NCBI GenBank assembly: GCA_023391315.1
Contig: JAEWBD010000008.1
Location: 1-5,375, forward strand
Source of the DNA: Bacteroidota bacterium
GTDB lineage: Bacteria; Bacteroidota; Bacteroidia; Chitinophagales; Chitinophagaceae
DNA length: 5,375 nt
Direction of reading: 5' to 3'
Shown: positions 1-5,336 of the stretch, piece by piece
Layout of the letters: each line of letters opens with the position of its first letter
Position numbering within the stretch: position 1 is the stretch's first letter
Program-made: the position numbers and the translations under genes
The notes under the pieces: generated by a model
The model's input: only the letters and a program-made list of their open reading frames with translations
Told to the model about the DNA's origin: nothing
Database searches by the model: none

Positions 1-94
1 ACGTTAGCGTTTCGCCCGCATGTTTGGTTAATAATCGTTACAACTTATTATTTAACTTGTGCTGAACTGTTATTTCAAAATTAAATCCATCGCT

Positions 95-940
95 ATGCAA
101 AAGCAATTATTATTTTTTGTGCTAATGATATATTTTATTTCGGCCAATGCACAAAAAAAACCGGCAGCCTGCTGCCCGGCAGCTAACGCAACAGAACAAT
201 TTGCGCTCCTGGCCAATGATAAAAGTTTTATAATGCAGCATGATGCACCGCTGCCTTTTAATTACAAAACTGTCAATGGCGCTGATATAAATTTTAAAGC
301 GGCTGATGGTACCGATGCCCACGGATGGATGGTTAAAGCACCTAAGCCAACAAACTATTACATTTTTGTTTTCCAGGAATGGTGGGGGCTGAATGATTAT
401 ATAAAACAGGAAACCGAAAAATTAGCCAATGAACTTGGCGTTAATGCCATTGCCATTGATTTATATGATAAACAAATTGCCACGACGCCCGATGAAGCCC
501 GCAAACTGGTGCAGGCTGTAAAAACAGACCGGGCAGTAAATATTATTAAAGGCGCTTATAATTATGTTGGTTCAAATGCACAGGTTTTTACTATTGGCTG
601 GTGCTTTGGCGGTGCCTGGAGCTTGCAGGCAGCTTTGCTTGGCGGCAACCGTGTTGAAGGTTGCATTATGTATTATGGAATGCCTGAGAAAGATGTGAAT
701 GCACTAAAAAAGCTCCATTGCGATGTAATTGGTTTTTTTGCCAAAAAAGATGGCGGCATAACGCCGGCAGTGGTTGAAGAATTTAAAGCTAATATGAAAG
801 CCGCCGGTAAAAATCTTACTGCTTATGCATATGATGCGGTGCATGCATTTGCCAACCCGAGCAATCCCAGTTATAATAAAGAAGCCACAACAGATGCACA
901 TACAAAAGCTATAGCATTTATTAAAGCCAGAATGAAATAA
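95..940 (+). CDS. Exported dienelactone hydrolase family protein
   Basis: This is a 281-residue alpha/beta hydrolase of the dienelactone hydrolase (DLH) family. Seen: a signal peptide at residues 1-20 (basic start MQKQ, hydrophobic LLFFVLMIYF, then SANAQ), a Cys pair at 26-27, the QEWWGLN motif at 94-100, the nucleophile elbow GWCFGG with Cys170, Asp219 in AKKDGG, and His250 in VHAFANP. The 49- and 31-residue spacing of the triad nearly matches classical DLH (Cys123, Asp171, His202), and Glu95 probably corresponds to its Glu36. The enzyme is therefore probably active on an ester or lactone, but the substrate cannot be read. Classical DLH is cytosolic; this one should be periplasmic. An in-frame GTG at 59 would add 12 residues before the signal peptide, so the ATG at 95 is preferred. 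It converges on pdxJ and has no operon partner here. Confidence 0.9.
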   Translation: MQKQLLFFVLMIYFISANAQKKPAACCPAANATEQFALLANDKSFIMQHDAPLPFNYKTVNGADINFKAADGTDAHGWMVKAPKPTNYYIFVFQEWWGLNDYIKQETEKLANELGVNAIAIDLYDKQIATTPDEARKLVQAVKTDRAVNIIKGAYNYVGSNAQVFTIGWCFGGAWSLQAALLGGNRVEGCIMYYGMPEKDVNALKKLHCDVIGFFAKKDGGITPAVVEEFKANMKAAGKNLTAYAYDAVHAFANPSNPSYNKEATTDAHTKAIAFIKARMK

Positions 941-952
941 ATAATATTGGTA

Positions 953-977
953 TTAAAACAAATTGCCTTCAGGCAAT
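953..977 (-). terminator. Candidate intrinsic terminator inside the 3' end of pdxJ
   Basis: Read on the minus strand, ATTGCC-TGAA-GGCAAT (977 to 962) is a perfect 6-bp stem with a 4-base loop. It is followed directly by TTGTTTTAA, which ends in the pdxJ stop codon. The stem codes for part of the C-terminal LPEGN and the T-rich tail for the final LF-stop. The plus strand has no T-run after the stem, so it would work for pdxJ only. The stem is short, and whether it terminates transcription is inferred. Confidence 0.45.
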
Positions 978-1690
978 GCAAGCTGGCGTTTATATAACTG
1001 GATGGTGTTTTCTAAACCAAAATAAATAGCATCGCAAATGAGTGCATGGCCAATGCTCACTTCGTCGATCCATGAAATATTACGGATGAGATAATGCAGG
1101 TTTTTAAGATCAAGGTCATGCCCGGCATTTAAGCCAATGTTCATTTCGCGGGCTGCTACTGCGGCTGCGAGATAAGGCGCTATAGCTTCTTCCTTATTAG
1201 TTCCGTAATTATGGGCATAAGCTTCGGTATATAATTCCACGCGGTCTGTGCCGGTTTCGGCTGCAGCTTCGATCATTTCAATTTTAGGATCAACAAAAAT
1301 TGATGTGCGTATGCGTGCATCTTTAAACACCGCAATTATATCTTTTAAATATTGCTTGTGCTCAATCGTATCCCAGCCATGGTTACTCGTAACCTGTGAT
1401 AAAGCATCAGGCACCAGTGTAACCTGCGTGGGTTTTGTTTCCAGCACCAATTGCACAAATTTTTCTTCCTGCGGATTGCCCTCAATATTAAATTCTGTGG
1501 TAATAATCTTTTTTATTTTTCGTACATCGTCATAACGAATGTGGCGTTCATCGGGTCTTGGATGAACCGTAATGCCCTCCGCACCGAATTTTTGCGCATC
1601 AATTGCGGCCTGAACAACATCGGGATTATTGCCGCCGCGGCTATTACGTAAAGTGGCAATTTTGTTGATGTTCACGCTTAATTTAGTCAT
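953..1690 (-). CDS. pdxJ: Pyridoxine 5'-phosphate synthase PdxJ
   Basis: PdxJ condenses 1-deoxy-D-xylulose 5-phosphate (DXP) with 3-amino-2-oxopropyl phosphate to form pyridoxine 5'-phosphate, the ring-closing step of DXP-dependent vitamin B6 synthesis in the cytosol. The protein has 245 residues; E. coli PdxJ has 243. Residues matching E. coli functional positions are Asn7, Arg18, His43 (ITVH), Arg45, His50, Glu70 (NIEG), Thr101 and His191 (NAGH), so all three acid/base residues (His43, Glu70, His191) are present. The E. coli Asp11-His12 pair at the DXP site is Asn9-Lys10 here, in NINKIATLRN, which I remember as usual in Bacteroidota. The ATG at 1690 gives the normal N-terminus. The gene stands alone: its 3' end meets the hydrolase gene after 12 bases, and no other B6 gene is in the window. 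The last codons form a hairpin, listed separately. Confidence 0.97.
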   Translation of the reverse strand: MTKLSVNINKIATLRNSRGGNNPDVVQAAIDAQKFGAEGITVHPRPDERHIRYDDVRKIKKIITTEFNIEGNPQEEKFVQLVLETKPTQVTLVPDALSQVTSNHGWDTIEHKQYLKDIIAVFKDARIRTSIFVDPKIEMIEAAAETGTDRVELYTEAYAHNYGTNKEEAIAPYLAAAVAAREMNIGLNAGHDLDLKNLHYLIRNISWIDEVSIGHALICDAIYFGLENTIQLYKRQLALPEGNLF

Positions 1691-1909
1691 GGTTACAAGA
1701 TATTTAAATTAACAGATAAAGTAATGGTTAAGATGGGACAGCTAAATAACGACGGTGTAGTTCATTCAGGTATCGAATATAGTTTTTTAATTTCTTTTTA
1801 ACGATAGTTAACCACCCTGCCTGTTTAAAAATAAAAATATATTGCCATCTGTTGCTTAACCATTTATTGAAATACAAATAAAAACAGTGACGTTCACGCT
1901 ATAATAAAA

Positions 1910-1929
1910 GCCGTTTAACGATTAACGGC
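1910..1929 (-). repeat. Hairpin with T-rich tail on the minus strand
   Basis: GCCGTT (1910-1915) and AACGGC (1924-1929) form a 6-bp stem around an 8-base loop. On the minus strand it is followed by TTTTATTAT, the usual shape of an intrinsic terminator; on the plus strand no T-run follows. No minus-strand gene ends here, so it would terminate an unannotated transcript, or it may instead be a regulator's dyad. The shape is seen; the function is unknown. Confidence 0.35.
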
Positions 1930-1989
1930 CTGAAAATGTTACAGCCTTTCTTTCCCGCTATTATCAACACCAGAAAAGCAATGAAAATT

Positions 1990-2019
1990 TTTGGCTTAGG
2001 TTTGGCAGTATTAAATTGT
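1990..2019 (+). promoter_or_regulatory. Candidate Bacteroidota-type promoter for the barrel lipoprotein gene
   Basis: TTTG at 1990-1993, then 18 bases, then TAAATTGT at 2012-2019 resembles the Bacteroidota pattern of a -33 TTTG and a -7 TAnnTTTG. The last two bases of the -7 box are swapped and the spacing is about one base short. Transcription would begin near 2025, giving a leader of roughly 25 bases before the ATG at 2050. It was found by eye in AT-rich sequence, so a chance match is quite possible. Confidence 0.28.
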
Positions 2020-2049
2020 ACCGATATTTAATTCGTGAAAACAAAACTT

Positions 2050-3201
2050 ATGAAGATGCAGGTTTTATTTCCCTTACTCCTCTTATTACTAAATGTTAAT
2101 TGCAGATTGGCAAACAGGTCTAATATGCCTGTAGAACAAAAGCAGGTACAACCAAAAGATTCCGCTTCATACAATGAAAGCGTTGCTGCAAAAGATGTTG
2201 CTGTAACTGCGGGTGACACTTCTTCTTCGCTCGCTACGAGGTTTGGCGTAATGGTTGCCAAATCGGGCGGAAGGAATATCCCACCGGAAAGACAGGCGCA
2301 GATAGTAAAAGCCCTGGGCGTAAATTATACAAGGGCAAAAATTGATATAAAAACATGGAATGGCAGCAGCAATGCCTGTGATGCTTATACCGCCGCAGGC
2401 TTAAAATTTTTGTTGAATGTAAATTATGCTGTTCCCCGCAATGCGGTTGGTGATCATAACCCGGTGCCTTTTCCCACAGATATGGCTGCTTACAGTAATG
2501 CACTCAATTCAATTCTTGATAAATATAAACCCGAAGTGCTCGTGGTTGAAAACGAAGAAGATAATCCTTTATACCACACCGGCTCTGCGGAAGATTATTT
2601 AACCGAACTTAAAACGGCGATTGATATAGCACATAAACGCGGTATAAAAGTTACCAATGGTGGCATCACAGTAAGGGAAGTTTGCCTTATTGTTTATGAT
2701 GATCTTATGCAAAAAGGCAGGAAAAAAGAAGCCATGGATTTTGTAACAAAGGCGGCACCGCCGGCACTAGTACAGCGGGTTCAGAATACAAATAATAAAA
2801 TGATCCAGCGCCAGATTGAATTTGGAAGAAAAATACTGGCAGCCTATAAAACACTTGATCTTGATTATGTAAATTTTCACTGGTATGAACCTGTAAAAAT
2901 GAGGGGCAAGGGCGGCGATGCAGATTTTGATGCGGCAATATTTTCTTATGTGGCGGATTATATTAAAACAGCCACAGGTAAACCGGTTATGTCAAACGAA
3001 TTTGGCGTACTACAACCTTCACCGGAATTGGTAAAAAATATATTGCATGCTGTACGTAATGCAGGGCTGGCTTATGGCATTTTTTACAGCGCAGACGGCG
3101 GTACTGAAGGTTCAGGCAAAGCGGTAGCCCTGCAGGATGCCGGCGGCAATCTTAAAGAAAATGGTGTTGCTTTCAGGGATTTTATAAAGCAGGCACATTA
3201 A
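2050..3201 (+). CDS. Probable lipoprotein with a GH-A-like TIM barrel
   Basis: I do not recognise the exact family. The 383-residue product begins with a lipoprotein-type signal, LLLLLLNVNC, with Cys18 as the likely lipidated residue (Asn at -1 is atypical). A Ser/Thr/Ala-rich linker runs to about residue 61. All eight strands of a (beta/alpha)8 barrel can then be picked out: RFGVMVAKSGG (64-74), VNYTRAKIDI (91-100), LKFLLNVNYA (118-127), EVLVVENEED (162-171), IKVTNGGIT (199-207), DYVNFHWYE (272-280), PVMSNEFGVL (312-321) and LAYGIFYSADGG (340-351). Glu169 in the ENE motif after strand 4 and Glu317 in NEFG on strand 7 sit where clan GH-A glycosidases carry the acid/base and nucleophile. A retaining glycosidase acting at the cell envelope is therefore likely; the substrate is unknown. 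A GTG at 2035 would add five residues; the ATG at 2050 is preferred for its A-rich upstream sequence and compact signal peptide. Confidence 0.8.
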   Translation: MKMQVLFPLLLLLLNVNCRLANRSNMPVEQKQVQPKDSASYNESVAAKDVAVTAGDTSSSLATRFGVMVAKSGGRNIPPERQAQIVKALGVNYTRAKIDIKTWNGSSNACDAYTAAGLKFLLNVNYAVPRNAVGDHNPVPFPTDMAAYSNALNSILDKYKPEVLVVENEEDNPLYHTGSAEDYLTELKTAIDIAHKRGIKVTNGGITVREVCLIVYDDLMQKGRKKEAMDFVTKAAPPALVQRVQNTNNKMIQRQIEFGRKILAAYKTLDLDYVNFHWYEPVKMRGKGGDADFDAAIFSYVADYIKTATGKPVMSNEFGVLQPSPELVKNILHAVRNAGLAYGIFYSADGGTEGSGKAVALQDAGGNLKENGVAFRDFIKQAH

Positions 3202-3218
3202 AAATAAATACTGAGCAA

Positions 3219-3404
3219 TTATTTTTCAGAAAGCCTGTCAAAATTATCTTCATCTACGGTTTCAGTTTCATCAAATGCGCTTGCGGAACCATCAGAATCT
3301 ATTTCATCTGATTGATATTTTTCACGCGTGAACAATTCATCTTCATAATGTATTTGTGAAGGCTTTTCTTTTTTAGGATCGTTATCTGGTTTCGATTTAT
3401 CCAT
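3219..3404 (-). CDS. Small acidic, probably disordered protein
   Basis: I recognise no family. The 61 residues include 20 Asp/Glu against 9 Lys/Arg, with no Cys or Trp. The N-terminus is Lys/Pro-rich (MDKSKPDNDPKKEKP); residues 33-56 are strongly acidic, with runs such as SDEIDSDGS and DETETVDEDNFD. There is no signal peptide or membrane segment, so it should be cytosolic and largely unstructured. It begins 29 bases after the flavin amine oxidase stop on the same strand, so co-transcription is likely. It converges on the barrel lipoprotein gene with a 17-base gap. Support for a real gene: it fills the gap between two genes cleanly, has an ATG start preceded by A/T-rich sequence as usual here, and has a coherent composition. 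It remains a hypothetical protein. Confidence 0.6.
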   Translation of the reverse strand: MDKSKPDNDPKKEKPSQIHYEDELFTREKYQSDEIDSDGSASAFDETETVDEDNFDRLSEK

Positions 3405-3433
3405 ACAATTAATTTGAAAGTTTTATGCCTCTT

Positions 3434-4735
3434 TTATAGCATTTTTAAAACCGCTTCGGCTGTTTTTCTGCCACTGCTTAAAGCTGCTTCAACCGTAGCG
3501 CCGGGTGTTCCTTCAAACAAAGCTTCACCGGAAAAAAAGATAGTACCATCAACCGGTTGCCGCAAAATATGTTTGGCATTTGCACTTTCCACAGTGCTGA
3601 ACGAATAGCCGCCGTAAATATCCGGCTCTTTACACCAATTGGCTATTTTATACGCCTTTAAATTTTTATGAAGTTTTTCTGCAGGTATATCAAAGCTATT
3701 GGCTAATGATTGAATGGCTTTGTAGAGAATGGTTTCATTTGTTTCATCCTGTAAAGATTTTGCTTTCTCATTCCCAATCCAGCCGGTTAAAATATTATTC
3801 TCAACCGGTGATTGCGTCCACCAGGTTGGAACAATTTCCTGCTGCATAAAAATCATACCCGCATCTTTAGTTTTTGTTTTCCAGAAATTTTCCTCAAACT
3901 CCAGTATAACTTTTATTACCGCTCCAAAACCTATGTTTTTTGCGGCTTTTGTGTGTTGCGGAATAGCAGGTGAAAACTCTATATAATCCGAGCTGACTGC
4001 TTCGGCCTGCAAAACACTTATGGGCACGGCAAGCACAATTTTATTGGCTTTAAACAGGCGGCTGCACATAGAAAGCACATTTATTTCGTTTTTGTGCCAG
4101 CTTATTTTTTTGGCGCAACAGGAGAAATGAATAGAACAACCATTATCCCTGCATTTCGTTTCCAGGAAATCTATCAATTTTTTATAACCGCCATCAATCC
4201 TGTACTGTGTTCCCATTTCCTTACTCCATTCACGGTATAAAGATTTGGTGCTGGCTATTGAAATATCTGCCAGGTCAAACCCACCTGCAAAATTTTTTAC
4301 AAATGATCTCAATTCCGCGTATTTATCTTCTTCAAAATATGTATTAATAAATTCAGCCAACGGCATATCCTGTTGCAGTGAAGCCATTTCTTTCATTAAT
4401 AAATCCCAATGCCCTTCGAAATTATTTTCATTGTTAAATACGCCGTTTTCAATGCGGCCCATTGTGTCATTAATTACATGATACGAAATGCCGGCTTCGT
4501 TCAGTAAAGACAAGGTAATGGGCGCATCTCCATGAATAAATTCAGCCCCTGTTTCAACAGGTTGAGAAAAAGAATGCTCATATAAAGTATCTATGCGGCC
4601 ACCGGGCCTTTGTTTTGACTCCAGGATAGTTACTGCTATTTTATGTTTCGACAATTCAAAAGCAGTCATTAAGCCGGCTGCGCCGCCGCCAACAATTACA
4701 ACGGATTGCGCATGATTATTTTTGGCAGATGGCAT
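3434..4735 (-). CDS. Flavin-containing amine oxidase
   Basis: This 433-residue FAD enzyme belongs to the monoamine oxidase/polyamine oxidase superfamily, whose members oxidise C-N bonds of amines to imines and usually pass electrons to oxygen, making peroxide. Seen: the dinucleotide-binding fold VVIVGGGAAGL (12-22), the ribose-binding acidic residue Glu39, RPGGR (43-47), GAEFIHG (63-69), Lys275 in VIKVILEFEENFW at the place of the conserved active-site Lys of monoamine oxidases, YGGYS (374-378), and a C-terminal FAD motif FFSGEALFEGTPGATVEAAL (400-419). The position of the Cys that binds FAD covalently in human MAO (SGGC) is Tyr377 here, so FAD is probably non-covalent. There is no signal peptide, so it should be cytosolic. 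Length is normal; the substrate cannot be told. It starts 33 bases from a divergent small gene and probably shares an mRNA with the acidic protein downstream. Confidence 0.92.
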   Translation of the reverse strand: MPSAKNNHAQSVVIVGGGAAGLMTAFELSKHKIAVTILESKQRPGGRIDTLYEHSFSQPVETGAEFIHGDAPITLSLLNEAGISYHVINDTMGRIENGVFNNENNFEGHWDLLMKEMASLQQDMPLAEFINTYFEEDKYAELRSFVKNFAGGFDLADISIASTKSLYREWSKEMGTQYRIDGGYKKLIDFLETKCRDNGCSIHFSCCAKKISWHKNEINVLSMCSRLFKANKIVLAVPISVLQAEAVSSDYIEFSPAIPQHTKAAKNIGFGAVIKVILEFEENFWKTKTKDAGMIFMQQEIVPTWWTQSPVENNILTGWIGNEKAKSLQDETNETILYKAIQSLANSFDIPAEKLHKNLKAYKIANWCKEPDIYGGYSFSTVESANAKHILRQPVDGTIFFSGEALFEGTPGATVEAALSSGRKTAEAVLKML

Positions 4736-4751
4736 GGCTATTGTAAACTTT
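4721..4751 (+). promoter_or_regulatory. Candidate promoter for the arm-domain protein
   Basis: TTTG at 4721-4724, 19 bases, then TAAACTTT at 4744-4751 fits the Bacteroidota TTTG/TAnnTTTG geometry, with four of six fixed -7 bases matching. Transcription would start around 4757, about 12 bases before the ATG at 4769. The upstream box lies inside the first codons of the divergent amine oxidase, as it must with a 33-base gap. The match is partial and read by eye. Confidence 0.28.
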
Positions 4752-4768
4752 TTTATAAAATATTAATT

Positions 4769-4918
4769 ATGATACGGAAATTAAAATCAGGCGAATACCG
4801 GCTATATTCAAAAAAGAAAGACCCAAAGACCAACAAACGCAGGAACCTGGGCACTTTCAATACGCTTGAAGCGGCAAAGAAACACGAACAGGAAATTCAG
4901 TATTTCAAGAAACACTGA
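4769..4918 (+). CDS. Small basic protein resembling a solo arm-type DNA-binding domain
   Basis: The 49-residue product is strongly basic: 15 Lys/Arg against 5 Asp/Glu. It has the layout of the N-terminal arm-binding (AP2-like) domain of tyrosine recombinases: KSGEYRLYSKK (6-16, strand), DPKTNKRR (18-25, basic turn), NLGTFNT (26-32, strand), then the helix LEAAKKHEQEIQYFKK (33-48). The -DP-T-KR---GTF-T--EA- pattern is the key resemblance. No catalytic recombinase domain follows; the gene stops here. I recall near-identical free-standing proteins in other bacterial genomes, but could not check. DNA or RNA binding is inferred from fold and charge. The frame extends upstream to a TTG at 4706 inside the oxidase gene, but the ATG at 4769 gives the natural N-terminus. 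The gene diverges from the oxidase after 33 bases, and its stop touches the stop of the next gene. Confidence 0.82.
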   Translation: MIRKLKSGEYRLYSKKKDPKTNKRRNLGTFNTLEAAKKHEQEIQYFKKH

Positions 4919-5263
4919 TTAAAGTTCAAACAGCAATTGCTCGTCATTATCTTTTACAGGTATTTGACGTATAAAATTGTCATAACCCTCTTCATCGTCA
5001 TGGTTACTGTAAACGCCATAAGCATCAATGCTGTAACCTATTAACCCGTCATTCGCTTTAATAAGATATAATACAGATGTATCTGAAGGATCTGACTCGC
5101 CTTCAAAGCGATAACTTTTAACAATAGTTAAATCTTCGGGTTTATAAACTTTATCATTAACAACGAAACCTTCGCTGGCCCACCTGAACTCATTATCATA
5201 ACCTTTTACAGTTAGCTTGTTCAGTATCTGGCTGAGTGTGTTCATTTCATCTAATGTAGACAT
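4919..5263 (-). CDS. Conserved small protein often labelled 'phosphoribosylpyrophosphate synthetase'
   Basis: The 114-residue product matches a small Bacteroidota family by its motifs: TLSQILNKLTVKGY (9-22), a mid-region YKPEDLTI (40-47), YRFEGESDPSDTSVLYLI (51-68) and SIDAYGVYS (78-86). I recall family members annotated as phosphoribosylpyrophosphate synthetase. That name looks unsupported: real PRPP synthetases are about 300 residues with two phosphoribosyltransferase-like domains and a DD-x(4)-D-type PRPP loop, none of which fits here. The true function is unknown. It is acidic overall, with an acidic tail (87-114), and has no signal peptide, so it should be cytosolic. The start could be the ATG at 5263 or Met7 at 5245; the first is kept because it is the most upstream ATG in an open frame. 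It is tail-to-tail with the arm-domain gene, with no base between stops. Confidence 0.8.
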   Translation of the reverse strand: MSTLDEMNTLSQILNKLTVKGYDNEFRWASEGFVVNDKVYKPEDLTIVKSYRFEGESDPSDTSVLYLIKANDGLIGYSIDAYGVYSNHDDEEGYDNFIRQIPVKDNDEQLLFEL

Positions 5264-5287
5264 AAATATTTTTTATACATCTGGTTT

Positions 5288-5336
5288 CAATTCTTGTACC
5301 AATCATTGCGTGAAATGATATTGTGAATTGTTTTTT
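5288..5336 (+). repeat. Nested AT-rich dyad followed by six T
   Basis: An outer CAATTC (5288-5293) pairs with GAATTG (5325-5330). An inner ATCATT (5302-5307) pairs with AATGAT (5314-5319) around a 6-base loop, and CA/TG bases beside it can extend the inner stem across a bulge. TTTTTT (5331-5336) follows on the plus strand. It lies 25-73 bases upstream of the minus-strand gene starting at 5263. It could be an operator of that gene or a weak plus-strand terminator; with such AT-rich stems, chance is also possible. Confidence 0.3.

Larger units (their letters stand above)
1691..2049. other. Long divergent intergenic region with several dyads
   Basis: These 359 AT-rich bases between the divergent pdxJ and barrel-lipoprotein genes should hold both promoters. 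I see no RNA gene or convincing protein gene. Visible structure: a 10-bp inverted repeat AATGGTTAAG/CTTAACCATT (1723-1732 and 1855-1864), a dyad TTAAC-GATA-GTTAA (1798-1811), a 9-bp direct repeat TTTAACGAT (1797-1805 and 1914-1922), a small dyad GTGA-CGT-TCAC (1887-1897), a 6-bp hairpin at 1910-1929, and a candidate promoter at 1990-2019. A 31-codon open frame (1936-2031) lies just before the downstream gene. I found no good pdxJ promoter match. Confidence 0.7.

Noticed and set aside
1..84. Frame open from the left edge to a stop at 82-84 as the 3' end of an upstream gene
   Set aside because: It is too short to judge, has no recognisable motif, and overlaps the likely promoter and leader of the hydrolase gene.
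59..94. GTG start at 59 for the hydrolase, adding 12 residues
   Set aside because: The extension would place extra polar residues before a clean signal peptide that begins at the ATG at 95.
2035..2049. GTG start at 2035 for the barrel lipoprotein
   Set aside because: It is possible but less likely: it has a poor upstream sequence, while the ATG at 2050 has an A-rich upstream and gives a compact 17-residue signal before Cys18.
3200..3226. AT-only hairpin AAAAATAA/TTATTTTT between two convergent genes as a bidirectional terminator
   Set aside because: The 8-bp stem has no G or C and an 11-base loop, so it is likely too weak; low-complexity A/T runs explain it.
4706..4768. TTG start at 4706 for the arm-domain protein
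   Set aside because: The added 21 residues overlap the start of the oxidase gene on the other strand and do not resemble the domain; the ATG at 4769 begins directly with the conserved basic segment.
4932..4941. Perfect palindrome AGCAATTGCT near the tail-to-tail junction
   Set aside because: It has no loop for a hairpin and no T-run, and lies inside coding sequence; a 10-base palindrome of this kind is readily due to chance.
122..5200. Other open frames of 60-95 codons overlapping the main genes on the opposite strand or in shifted frames
   Set aside because: They lie inside well-supported genes, show no family motifs and have implausible composition (many are Cys/Phe/Ile-rich), as expected of antisense shadows.
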